From assembly GCF_009910705.1 (NCBI RefSeq), contig NZ_JAAAXJ010000006.1, forward strand, positions 1 to 64,000: a DNA stretch of 64,000 nt, read 5' to 3'. The position numbers and the translations under genes were made by a program. Source of the stretch: Microvirga arsenatis (GTDB taxonomy: Bacteria > Pseudomonadota > Alphaproteobacteria > Rhizobiales > Beijerinckiaceae). The notes beneath the pieces were generated by a model. The model did no database searches. It saw only the letters and a list, made by a program, of their open reading frames with translations, and was not told the origin of the DNA. Positions 34,116 through 43,083 of this stretch are shown one piece after another (within the stretch, counting starts at the first letter, position 1; every line of letters starts with the position of its first letter).

Positions 34116-34994
34116 CTACGCTCGTCCAGGGTGATCGAGAGACATGGACATTGCGAAGCTGCGGGTTTCATTCGGCGCTATGAGCACGATGCCCGGCTTG
34201 GCGCTCATCTCGTCATCGAAATCCTCCGGATCCGCATGGCCCTGCCAAGGTTCTATGCAGATGAAGCCGGCCCCGGGCTTGGTCCAGATGCCCAGATGCG
34301 GCATCCCCGGGAAGTCGACCCGGATCGATCCGCCTCCCGAAGCGCCATAGACGACGGACCGGCTGTCGAGCCGGTCGAAAACCAGCGCATCCTTCTCGAA
34401 GAGGCTGTCGCGCAGGGTAAGCTTGCGGCCCTGAACCGGGGTAGGTTCCTCAACTCGGCTGATGAGACCGTTCACCGGGCGTCGAATGGGCGCAGCTTCC
34501 GGACGCTCGAAGACGATCTCATGGGTGTCCCGCGGGGCTCCATAGGGAAGCGGCCAGCGGAAGGCCGGGTGAAAGCCGAAGGAGACCGGCATGGCGGAAG
34601 AGCCGGGATTGGCGACGGAGGCCGTGATGGTAAGGGTGGCGCCTTCAAGGGCATAGGAAACATCGAGGCGAAACGGAAAAGGGTAACGCTCGAGGGTCGC
34701 CCCATCGGAAACGAGGCGAAAGCGGCACGCCGAGGGCTCGGAGGCGACAAGGGTGAAGCGTGACGTGCGGGCGAAGCCGTGACGCGGCAGCATGTACTCC
34801 GTGCCGTTGACCCGGATCCGGTCGTTCCTGACTCCTCCCACGATCGGAAAGAGGAGCGGAGAGCGTCCGGTCCAGAACGAGGGGTTTCCATCCCAAAGAA
34901 GATTGCGGCCTTGCTCATCCTGAAGCCGGACGAGTTCCGCCCCCAGCTCGGAGATTTCGGCGTGCAGTTGGGGAGTGGAGATCGAGACGGTCAT
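34116..34994 (-). CDS. Aldose 1-epimerase-family protein
   Basis: The protein has 292 residues. It has the galactose-mutarotase-like beta-sandwich. Conserved parts are an N-terminal ISELGAELVRLQD, the LLFPIVGGVRNDRI segment with the substrate Arg, a catalytic-region PRHGFAR (the His of the family) at about 78-84, FGFHPAFRWPLP with the second His at about 145-156, and a C-terminal CIEPWQGHADP with the acid Glu at about 254. It resembles YeaD/LacX-type epimerases of unspecified substrate. The ATG at 34994 has a GGGAGA ribosome site, which sets the start. It could interconvert sugar anomers. Confidence 0.85.
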   Translation of the reverse strand: MTVSISTPQLHAEISELGAELVRLQDEQGRNLLWDGNPSFWTGRSPLLFPIVGGVRNDRIRVNGTEYMLPRHGFARTSRFTLVASEPSACRFRLVSDGATLERYPFPFRLDVSYALEGATLTITASVANPGSSAMPVSFGFHPAFRWPLPYGAPRDTHEIVFERPEAAPIRRPVNGLISRVEEPTPVQGRKLTLRDSLFEKDALVFDRLDSRSVVYGASGGGSIRVDFPGMPHLGIWTKPGAGFICIEPWQGHADPEDFDDEMSAKPGIVLIAPNETRSFAMSMSLDHPGRA

Positions 34995-35068
34995 GGGGTC
35001 TCCCTTGCCGAACCGGCAAACATGAGCCCAATTCATACCATCCCTTGGGTGTAAGGCCCAAGCAGGTG

Positions 35069-38000
35069 CTACGGGGACGTGCAGGAGCCTTGGAGTTCGG
35101 CGGTCGCGCCGCTCCACGACCTGTCAGGGCGGGGCTTTACGAGCACGGAGCTCCATCGCTCCAGGAGTTCCGCCAGCTGAGCGGCGGGCATGGGTTTGGC
35201 ATAGAGATAGCCCTGGGCATGGTCGCACCCCAGCTCCCGAAGCCGCCGGGCCTGACCATGGGTTTCCACCCCCTCCGCCGTCACCTGAAGCTGGAGGCGC
35301 TGCCCGAGGCCGATGATGGCGGCAACAATCGCCTCGTCATCCGAGTCGCTCTCCAGGTTTCTGACAAAGCTGCGGTCGATCTTGATGTGATCGAGCGGGA
35401 ACTGCTTCAGATGGGTCAGGGAAGCATATCCGGTGCCGAAATCGTCCAGGGCGATTCCAATGCCCTGCTGCTGGAACTGCTCAAGAGCGGACGAAACGTT
35501 GCTGGAGTTTCGGCCGAGCAGCACGGTCTCCGTGACTTCCACCTCGAAGGACGATGCTGGAACCTTGAGCCAGTCAAGCGTTCTGAGCATGTTGTCGACA
35601 AGGCCCGGCTGGCCAAACTCAGCCGGGGATAGGTTTATCGCCACGCGTCCGAAGGAGAACCCGCGGTCGAGCCAGTGACGAACATCCGAGGCAATCTTCG
35701 AGACCAGCAGCTTGCCGATGGAGCCGGCAATTTCGTGATCCTCGAACACCGCTCCAAAGACGTCGGGAGCCAGAATGCCCTTCTCAGGGTGACGCCAACG
35801 TGCCAAGGCTTCGAGACCCACGATCTCTCCCGTCAGAAGACTGACCTTCGGCTGATAGAAGGGAACGATCTCCTCGTTGGCGATCGCCTCACGGATTCCG
35901 CGACCGAGCGAGACACGCTTCTCGATGGCTCTTCTCATGTCGGGCGAGTAGGTCACGACCCTGTTCCGCCCTTGCGATTTCGCCTGATACATGGCGATGT
36001 CCGCATCTTTGACCAACTCGGCGGGCTCGCCGTCATGATCCGGGAAGGCTGCAATCCCGATGCTGACCCGGCTGATCAGCGTGCGTTTCCGATATGTGAA
36101 GGGCTGGCGCAGCATCTCGACGATGAGGGAGCCCAAGCGGTTGGCATTCTCCAGCTTCAGCGGCTCGACCACGAGCAACGCGAATTCATCGCCTCCGATC
36201 CTGGCGACCGTATCGCAGCCGCGAACCATCGTGGAGAGCCGCCGGGCCGTCTCCTGCAGCAGGGCGTCTCCCGCATCGTGACCAAGCGTGTCGTTGATGT
36301 CCTTGAAGTCGTCGAGGTCGATCAGCAGCAGGCTGACGCTTGTGCCGGTCTGCCTGGCGTGGGCAAGGGCCGCTTCGAGCCTACACTGGAACAGGTTGCG
36401 GTTCGGAAGGCCCGTCAGCGTGTCGTGATTGGCCGAGCGCCATATCTCGTCCTCCGCCTCCTTCTGCTCGCTGATGTCGAAGGTGACTCCTACGATCCGA
36501 TCGGAACCAGCGAGCTCGGCCCGGGCGCGCAGCCAGCGGATCGAGCCATCGGGCAGCACATACCGATATTCGACAGAGTCCGCCCCATCGGCCTGGATCC
36601 TCTGCAGGAATCCTTCGACCTTGCCGCAATCCTCCGGATGAACTCCGGCCATGAAGGTCCGATCGGAGTCCGGCATCACTCCAAGCAGGGAAAGGGAATT
36701 CTCCGAACGTGTGGTGAGGCCCGTCTGCGGATTGAGCTCCCAAGCGATCATGCGCGCCGCTTTCAGCGCCAGCTGCAGGCGCTCCTCGCTTTCCTTGAGA
36801 GCCTGCTCGGACTGCTTCCGCTCGTGAATGTCCATGGCGATGCCGAACCATTGCTCGACGGAGCCATGCTCATTCTTTAGAGGCTGTCCTCTGACCATGA
36901 ACCAGCGGTACATTCCATCGGAGGAGCGGCGCAGCGGCATCTCGATTTCGAAGGAATCCCCTCGATCGAGAGTATCTTGCCACAGGCTTTCGACATGCTC
37001 TTTGTGGAGGGGGTGGAGCGCGGCCTGCCAGCCTTCGGCCGGTTTGCGCTCACGCGGCAATCCTGTGAAGTCGTACCAGACATCGTTGAAGTAGGTGAAC
37101 TCTCCTTCAGGATCGCAGAACCATACGACCTGAGGCGCCTGGAACGAAATCGGCATGACGTCGATCAGGGTGCGCAGGCGCCGCTCGCTCTTGCGCAGGC
37201 TCTGCTCCGTTTGACGGAAGTCGGTGACGTCGCGGGAGACGCAGAGATAACCCTGAGGCCTGCCGGCACGACCCATGATGGGCGTGATGACCACATCCCA
37301 CCACTTCTCTTTTCCGGTTGTAGTCTTCCAAGGACCTTGGAAACGCCCGGTCCTTCCAGACTTGGCCGCTTCGACAGCCTTGTAGGCTTCTTCCCCTGCG
37401 ATGCTGCCCCAGAGGTCAGCCCAGTAAAGGCCTTCGACCTGCTGGAAGTCCGAAACCTCCATGGCACGCATGCCGCTCTGGCTCATGAAGCGTAGACGAC
37501 CCTGCAGATCGAAGACCTTGATGCAGTCATCGGAGCTTGAGAGAAGGCGGCTCGTGAACTCCTCGCTCTCGGCTGCAGCCTTGTGGGCGAGCTTCAGCTC
37601 GAGCTGGCATATGACGGCTCGAGCAAGACCTGCGAGCGCCTCCTTCTGGGGGGGGGGTAAACCTTCAGGTCGCGGCTGAAAGTCGGCTGCGCAGAGCAGG
37701 CCGAGCGGGAGACCATCTCGAGTGGTGAGGGGCACTGCAGCATAGAAGCGCAATCCCACCCCTGCAGATCCTCTGTCGCAGAACTCGGGTTCGGTCGTCA
37801 GATCAGGAACGACGAAAGGATCCTTCTGGAGAACAGCGCGGCGACCAACCGGATCATCGTTCAGGTTGTGGGACGCATCGAGCCCGCATCGAGCCTTGAG
37901 ACATTGGCGCCTACCGTCGAAGAAGGAGATGAATGCAACAGGAGTGTTGCAGATTTGGGCTGCGATCTTGGCAAGATTATCGAACTCGGCCTCGGGCTCA

Positions 38001-38089
38001 GTGTCGAGAATATCGAGTGCCCGGAGCGCTGCGAGACGATCCACCTCCTTCCACTGTGGTGGCTTGCTCTGATCTAGGCCTTCTATCAT
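35069..38089 (-). CDS. GAF-PAS-GGDEF-EAL cyclic-di-GMP signalling protein
   Basis: The protein has 1006 residues. Its order is an N-terminal GAF domain (about 20-165), at least three PAS-like segments (about 185-300, 315-430, 435-560), GGDEF (about 575-730) and EAL (about 745-990). GGDEF is intact: RIGGDEFALLV with the Gly-Gly near residue 632. EAL is intact: VGLEALARWRHP near residue 760, followed by the later DDFGTGYASL loop. Either cyclase or phosphodiesterase activity is possible; GGDEF may regulate EAL. There is no membrane segment, so sensing is cytoplasmic. The start is uncertain: ATG at 38089 or TTG at 38143, neither with a strong ribosome site. A run of eight G at about 37650 does not disrupt the frame. 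It lies upstream of the motility genes, fitting a control of motility versus attachment. Confidence 0.92.
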   Translation of the reverse strand: MIEGLDQSKPPQWKEVDRLAALRALDILDTEPEAEFDNLAKIAAQICNTPVAFISFFDGRRQCLKARCGLDASHNLNDDPVGRRAVLQKDPFVVPDLTTEPEFCDRGSAGVGLRFYAAVPLTTRDGLPLGLLCAADFQPRPEGLPPPQKEALAGLARAVICQLELKLAHKAAAESEEFTSRLLSSSDDCIKVFDLQGRLRFMSQSGMRAMEVSDFQQVEGLYWADLWGSIAGEEAYKAVEAAKSGRTGRFQGPWKTTTGKEKWWDVVITPIMGRAGRPQGYLCVSRDVTDFRQTEQSLRKSERRLRTLIDVMPISFQAPQVVWFCDPEGEFTYFNDVWYDFTGLPRERKPAEGWQAALHPLHKEHVESLWQDTLDRGDSFEIEMPLRRSSDGMYRWFMVRGQPLKNEHGSVEQWFGIAMDIHERKQSEQALKESEERLQLALKAARMIAWELNPQTGLTTRSENSLSLLGVMPDSDRTFMAGVHPEDCGKVEGFLQRIQADGADSVEYRYVLPDGSIRWLRARAELAGSDRIVGVTFDISEQKEAEDEIWRSANHDTLTGLPNRNLFQCRLEAALAHARQTGTSVSLLLIDLDDFKDINDTLGHDAGDALLQETARRLSTMVRGCDTVARIGGDEFALLVVEPLKLENANRLGSLIVEMLRQPFTYRKRTLISRVSIGIAAFPDHDGEPAELVKDADIAMYQAKSQGRNRVVTYSPDMRRAIEKRVSLGRGIREAIANEEIVPFYQPKVSLLTGEIVGLEALARWRHPEKGILAPDVFGAVFEDHEIAGSIGKLLVSKIASDVRHWLDRGFSFGRVAINLSPAEFGQPGLVDNMLRTLDWLKVPASSFEVEVTETVLLGRNSSNVSSALEQFQQQGIGIALDDFGTGYASLTHLKQFPLDHIKIDRSFVRNLESDSDDEAIVAAIIGLGQRLQLQVTAEGVETHGQARRLRELGCDHAQGYLYAKPMPAAQLAELLERWSSVLVKPRPDRSWSGATAELQGSCTSP

Positions 38090-38907
38090 GCAAAACAGCC
38101 CGCTGGGGTGCACTGGGGTCGATAAGGTGCCGCCGGAAGTCAACCGGCCTGACGGAGGGGCGTCATGCCTCGAGCAAAGCTCGATCCGTTCCTCAGGTGC
38201 AATCCGGGCTGTGACCGGTAAAATGGCGGGGCGTCATGCCGGCCTTTTTCACAAGGCCTGCCATAGTGCTGAATGATTTTGTTGTCCGCAATGATCTGAA
38301 CTGCAGTCGAGCCAGAAGTAAACGGGCGCCCAGGCCTCGGTCAATCAACTTGTTCGACCGGCTACCAATCAGAGTTAATGAAATCCGAACCTTCATGTCC
38401 GTGGCAAGCGATCTGCCAGCGCCAGGAAAGATTGCTGTGGTTCAATCGGGAATCACATCCGCGGGGTGAGCAGGAGGCGTTCTTCGCCAATCTGGCTAAA
38501 CCCGGTTCATGCTAGGCCGACCTTCAAAATACGTGGTTCTACGTACTCTGCATCATTCGGATATTACGTAGTTATTGTGTTTCAGAGCAGTCTTATGCTT
38601 GGCCTGAGTAAGGATGGCGAACCATGCCCGACGAGAAAATCCATGGGCAATCAAGCCATTGGTGAGGTCGCACCGTGAGCGGAGCAATCTAGTTGGAATG
38701 CTAAAAAGCTCATTAACGACCGTTTAATGATCGTTAAGGACGATTAACCATAAGTGCGCCGGCAATCCCTTTCTTTACGTATTGCCCGAATATGAGCTGC
38801 TCGGTAGCTTCAGGAACAGCCGCAGATCGAGTTTTAGTTGCGTAATTTACTGTAGGCGGCAGCGAAAACTTGAAGAACGCACTTAATTACTAAGGCGGGG
38901 CAGAAAA
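38090..38907. other. Long regulatory region upstream of the flagellar regulator
   Basis: These 818 bases have no convincing gene; the short frames lack protein-like composition. The region is AT-richer than its surroundings. It holds several TACGTA-type palindromes (38540-38545, 38565-38570, 38776-38781; a TACGT half at 38530-38534) and a phased series of four TTAA boxes at 38713-38747, listed separately. It may contain promoters for both divergent neighbours. Confidence 0.6.
38713..38747 (+). promoter_or_regulatory. CtrA-like boxes: four phased TTAA motifs
   Basis: TTAA occurs at 38713-38716, 38724-38727, 38734-38737 and 38744-38747, with start-to-start spacing 11, 10 and 10. The first pair is exactly TTAA-N7-TTAA, the CtrA consensus core; the last has the extended TTAACC. 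All lie on one helix face, about 160 bases upstream of the FtcR-like gene. Confidence 0.55.
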
Positions 38908-39594
38908 ATGTATATCGTCGTCGATGAACGGCAGATGGTTACGTCTGGATATGTTGCGAGCTTTAAGCGAGAAGGCATATCCTCCCTTGGCTTATACGCA
39001 GATGAGTTCAGCGAATGGCTGGAATCGGCGTCGGAATCCGATCTCGAGGCAGTCCAGGGCTTCGTTCTGGGAACATTCGACGAGCGCATCCAATCAGCCG
39101 AAAGCATCCGTCGCTACTCGAAGGCTCCCATCATTGCTCTGAGCGACGTGCGCTCCCTCGAAGAGACCCTGGAGCTCTTCACCGCAAAGTTCGACGATGT
39201 GGTTCGCAAGCCCGTGCACGTGCGTGAGATCCTGGCAAGGTCAGAGGCCATCTGGCGCCGGGTCAACGCGAATGCGGGAAAAAAGCAGCAGAACGACAGC
39301 GACCGCCTCAAAGTCTTCTTCGATGGGCGCGATCCCGAGATCGACGGGATGCCCCTCGCTCTCCCGCGCCGCGAACGGCACATTCTCGAGTACCTGGTTC
39401 GCAAGAGAGGCCATCGGCTGACCAAGAAGCAGATCTTCGATGCGGTCTACGGCATCTATAGCGACGATGTCGAGGACAGCGTGATCGAGGGGCACATCAG
39501 CAAGCTGCGGAAGAAGCTCCGGCAGCGCCTGGGATACGATCCCATCGACGCCAAGCGGTATATTGGCTACTCCTATATCGGCGCTGCGTCCTGA
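38908..39594 (+). CDS. ftcR: Flagellar transcriptional regulator, Rem/FtcR type
   Basis: The protein has 228 residues. It is an OmpR-like two-domain protein that activates flagellar genes in rhizobia (Rem) and Brucella (FtcR). The start MYIVVDERQMVTSGYVASFKREGI and the central DDVVRKPVHVREILAR at about 93-108 are hallmarks of the branch. The N-terminal receiver-like domain lacks the normal phosphoacceptor: where 'LLD' is expected there is VLGTFDE. Activity is thus probably not controlled by phosphorylation, as known for this branch. Residues of about 125-225 form the winged-helix DNA-binding domain (LPRRERHILEYLVRKRGHRLTKKQI, then VIEGHISKLRKKL). It likely drives the flagellar operon at 51 kb. 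Confidence 0.87.
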   Translation: MYIVVDERQMVTSGYVASFKREGISSLGLYADEFSEWLESASESDLEAVQGFVLGTFDERIQSAESIRRYSKAPIIALSDVRSLEETLELFTAKFDDVVRKPVHVREILARSEAIWRRVNANAGKKQQNDSDRLKVFFDGRDPEIDGMPLALPRRERHILEYLVRKRGHRLTKKQIFDAVYGIYSDDVEDSVIEGHISKLRKKLRQRLGYDPIDAKRYIGYSYIGAAS

Positions 39595-40276
39595 GCCGAG
39601 CAAAACCAAAGGGCCCGGTCGCCTGAGCAAGGAGGCCGGGCTGTCAAATCGATGCCGGTACCCTCCGCCGGCCGCAAATGATCCGAGCCAGGGCACCTGA
39701 TAGCCCCACCGAACCGCGCAACCGAGAAAACCTCATTGGGTGCACGACCTCATGTGGATTCCGTGTAGAGGCTGCATTGTCCTCGATTGGCATGAACAAC
39801 TGCCGAGCATAGCCTGGATCTGCAGGTCTACGGGACGCCATCTAGCTCGCGAAAAGGCAGCGGACACTGAACGGCAGCAAGAAAAATGGTTTTTCCTGTC
39901 CCCATTAACCTAATTGCAGGAAAGCGCGACCTATCATTCCTCTAAGTTAGCTCCCATGGGTAAGAGGAAGCGCTCAGCGTTTCCTTCCAACCGAAGGAGA
40001 GCGGTGATTGGACTGATGTGCCGAGAACCGTAGGGACGATGCAGCGGGGGGTGAAGGGCATAGATTCCGGGAACGGAACTGCCGAATGCTATCAGGATGT
40101 ACCCAACGGCACGAGAAGTGACTTTGGGCATCATCTGCGGTTCTGTCTAGAGACTCCCATTCTCAAGCATGAACATGAGGTTCAGCGCTTTATTGCCGGC
40201 GTGAAGGCCGAATGATGCACCTGTTGAGGCGCGTACCCGCCTCATGAGTAGAGTTTCTTAGAGTTGAGAGACGGCA
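39595..40276. other. Intergenic region upstream of the chemotaxis operon
   Basis: These 682 bases contain no gene I can defend. An imperfect GC-rich hairpin at about 39611-39644 (GCCCGG and CCGGGC arms) follows the FtcR-like gene and may terminate it. One frame of 65 codons (40018-40215, plus strand) lies just ahead of cheA with a plausible composition, but it matches nothing known and has a poor ribosome site. A leader or sRNA is possible. Confidence 0.45.
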
Positions 40277-43081
40277 ATGGATGACCTTCTTGTTGAGTTC
40301 CTAACCGAGACCAACGAGCATCTCGAAACGGTCGATGTGGAGATGGTCCGCTTCGAGCAAGATCCCAACAACGAGGCCATTCTCAGTAACATCTTCCGGT
40401 TGGTCCACACCATCAAAGGAACATGTGGCTTTCTCGGGTTGCCCCGTCTCGAGGCACTCGCCCACGCAGCCGAAACGCTGATGGGCAAGTTCCGCGATGG
40501 CATGCCTGTCACCACGCCAGCGGTTTCGCTGATCCTTACAACCCTTGACCGGATCAAGGAGATCCTGGGCGAGCTGGAGCGCCACGGTGCGGAGCCTCAG
40601 GGCTCCGACCAAGATCTCATCGAGATGCTGGATCGCATGGCCGCACAGGAGGTTTCCGCGGTCGAGGCGGCTCCTCCCTCTCCTCCCGCAAAGCCACAGG
40701 CGGCAGGCACGCTGGTCTATCAGGTTCTCGAACGTGAGCTGAAGCCGGGCGAAGTCTCTCTCGACGAATTGGAGCGTGCTTTCCAGGAAGCGCCTGGCCC
40801 TGAAAAGGCGACGACCTCCGGATCCCTGACCTACCAAGTTCTCGAGCGGGCCCTGAAACCCGGCGAGGTTTCCCTCGATGAACTGGAGCGCGCCTTTCGC
40901 GAGGCGCCGGGGCCGGCTCCTCTTGTCGTCAGCAAGCCTGCTCCTGAGAAAGCAGAGGCCGCCCAAGCGGTTGCGGCACCTCAACCCGCCAAGAAGGCCC
41001 CCGATCCATCATCGGAAGGCGCCGAGGGCAGCGAGGGCGTGACTGGCAAGGTTCAGACGATCCGCGTCAGCGTGGATACGCTCGAGCACCTGATGACCAT
41101 GGTGTCGGAGCTAGTGCTCACCCGCAACCAGCTTCTGGAAATCGCCCGCAGAAGCTCGGAGGATCATGGCTACAAAGTGCCGTTGCAGCGTCTGTCGCAG
41201 GTGACCGCCGAGCTCCAGGACGGCGTCATGAAGACCCGCATGCAGCCGATCGGGAATGCCTGGCAGAAGCTCCCGCGTGTTGTGCGCGACCTGTCGAACG
41301 AGCTCTCCAAGAAGATCGAGCTCGTCATGCAGGGTGCAGATACCGAGCTCGACCGGCAGGTTCTCGAGGTCATCAAGGATCCCCTCACGCACATGGTCCG
41401 CAACTCGGCGGATCATGGCATCGAGAGCCCTGCCGAGAGAAAGGCTGCCGGAAAGCCGGAGAAGGGAACGATCCGCCTTAATGCGTATCATGAGGGCGGA
41501 TCGATCACCATTGAGATCGCCGACGACGGCAAGGGGCTCAACCTGGCGGCCATTCGCAAGAAGGCTGTTGAGCGCGGAGTCGCGACCGACGCCGAGGTGG
41601 AGCGGCTGAGCGATGCGCAGATCGCAAAGTTCATTTTTCACCCCGGTTTCTCGACGGCAGAGAAGGTCACGTCAGTCTCCGGCCGCGGCGTCGGCATGGA
41701 TGTGGTCAAGACCAACATCGAGCTGATCGGCGGAACCGTCGACATTCGCTCCGAACAGGGGCGTGGCACCACGTTCACCATCAAGATTCCGCTGACGCTT
41801 GCCATTGTCGCGGCCTTGATCGTCTCGTCGAAGGATCAGCGGTTCGCCATTCCCCAGGTCGCTGTCTCGGAGCTCGTCCGTGTTTCGCCCTCATCCGAGC
41901 ACTCCATCGAGCGAATCAATGGCACGCCGATCCTTCGGCTGAGGGACCGGCTGCTGCCTATCGTTCCTCTGTCCAAAGTCATGGGACTTCCGGGAGGTGA
42001 GGACGTCAACCACGGCTTTGTCGTCGTCACCCAGGTTGCCCAGCAGCGTTTCGGGATCCTGGTCGACGGTGTCTTCCACACGGAGGAAATCGTGGTCAAG
42101 CCGATGTCCTCCAAGCTCAGGCACATCCAGCTTTTCTCGGGCAATACCATCCTCGGCGATGGAGCCGTGGTGCTGATCATCGATCCCAACGGACTTGCCC
42201 GGATGGTGGGCACGGAATCCAACAGCAATGAGTTCCAGACCGATACTGGACTTGAGCAGACAGTCGTCGCAGCCGATGAAATGACCAGTCTCCTCGTCTT
42301 CCGCGGCGGCGGCGAGAGCTTGAAGGCGGTTCCTCTTTCACTCGTGACCCGCCTTGAGGAGATCGATGCATCGACCATCGAGTGGTCGAGCGGCCGCCCA
42401 GTCGTTCAATATCGTGGCCGGCTGATGCCGCTCGTCTCCTGCGACGAGGAATTGGCGATCAAGAGACAGGGCATGCAGTCGCTCCTCGTCTTCTCGGACG
42501 GCGACGTATCCATGGGGCTGGCGGTGGCCGAGATCGTCGATATCGTCGAGGACAAGCTCGATATCGAGCTTCTGGCCGAGCGCTCAGATCTGGTCGGCTC
42601 GGCTGTGGTAAGGGGCCGGACGACCGAGATCGTCAACGTGGCTCATTACCTGCCGATGGTGCTGGAAACATGGGCCCGCAAGGACAAGGGAAAAGGACCC
42701 GAGAGGCCACTACTCCTCGTCGACAGCTCGACCTTCTTCAGAGACATGCTCGTGCCCGTGCTCAGGGCGGCCGGGTATAGGGTACACACCGCATCGACAG
42801 CTCAAGAGGCAGCCCGTCTCCTCTCTGGCGGATTGCAGGTGGATATCATCGTGACTGACCTGGAACTGTCCGGACATTCGGGCCTCGCTCTCGTGGCGTC
42901 CCTGAGGGCCGATCCGAACCATGCTCGCACACCGGTTATCGCAATGACCGTCAAGTCTGACCCGCAGCAGATCGCCCTGGCGCGGAAGCTGAGGGTTTCT
43001 GAGATCGTATCAAAGATAGACCGCAAAGGACTGCTGTCGGCACTTGCCGAGTTCAGCGGAGTGCTTGAGGAGGCTGCGTAA
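40277..43081 (+). CDS. cheA: Hybrid chemotaxis histidine kinase CheA with receiver domain
   Basis: The protein has 934 residues. Its order is an HPt domain with phosphorylatable His44 in RLVHTIKGTCG; a tandem 32-residue repeat at 144-175 and 182-213 in place of a normal P2 domain; a P3 dimerisation helix (about 260-320); an ATPase domain with the N-box THMVRNSADHGIE and glycine-rich GFSTAEKVTSVSGRGVGMD (about 370-500); a CheW-like P5 domain (about 505-640); a second CheW-like region (about 665-790); and a C-terminal receiver with Asp861 in IVTDLEL. It phosphorylates CheY-type regulators in response to chemoreceptor signals. It heads a cheA-cheW-cheZ set; no cheY, cheB or cheR is nearby. Confidence 0.95.
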   Translation: MDDLLVEFLTETNEHLETVDVEMVRFEQDPNNEAILSNIFRLVHTIKGTCGFLGLPRLEALAHAAETLMGKFRDGMPVTTPAVSLILTTLDRIKEILGELERHGAEPQGSDQDLIEMLDRMAAQEVSAVEAAPPSPPAKPQAAGTLVYQVLERELKPGEVSLDELERAFQEAPGPEKATTSGSLTYQVLERALKPGEVSLDELERAFREAPGPAPLVVSKPAPEKAEAAQAVAAPQPAKKAPDPSSEGAEGSEGVTGKVQTIRVSVDTLEHLMTMVSELVLTRNQLLEIARRSSEDHGYKVPLQRLSQVTAELQDGVMKTRMQPIGNAWQKLPRVVRDLSNELSKKIELVMQGADTELDRQVLEVIKDPLTHMVRNSADHGIESPAERKAAGKPEKGTIRLNAYHEGGSITIEIADDGKGLNLAAIRKKAVERGVATDAEVERLSDAQIAKFIFHPGFSTAEKVTSVSGRGVGMDVVKTNIELIGGTVDIRSEQGRGTTFTIKIPLTLAIVAALIVSSKDQRFAIPQVAVSELVRVSPSSEHSIERINGTPILRLRDRLLPIVPLSKVMGLPGGEDVNHGFVVVTQVAQQRFGILVDGVFHTEEIVVKPMSSKLRHIQLFSGNTILGDGAVVLIIDPNGLARMVGTESNSNEFQTDTGLEQTVVAADEMTSLLVFRGGGESLKAVPLSLVTRLEEIDASTIEWSSGRPVVQYRGRLMPLVSCDEELAIKRQGMQSLLVFSDGDVSMGLAVAEIVDIVEDKLDIELLAERSDLVGSAVVRGRTTEIVNVAHYLPMVLETWARKDKGKGPERPLLLVDSSTFFRDMLVPVLRAAGYRVHTASTAQEAARLLSGGLQVDIIVTDLELSGHSGLALVASLRADPNHARTPVIAMTVKSDPQQIALARKLRVSEIVSKIDRKGLLSALAEFSGVLEEAA

Positions 43082-43083
43082 TC

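Noticed and set aside
37647..37658. Run of G inside the GGDEF/EAL gene as a phase-variation tract or frameshift
   Set aside because: The frame is continuous across it with PAS and GAF parts on both sides; one short tract is not enough to claim phase variation.
40018..40215. 65-codon open frame ahead of cheA
   Set aside because: No recognisable family and a weak ribosome site; kept only as a possibility in the gap entry.
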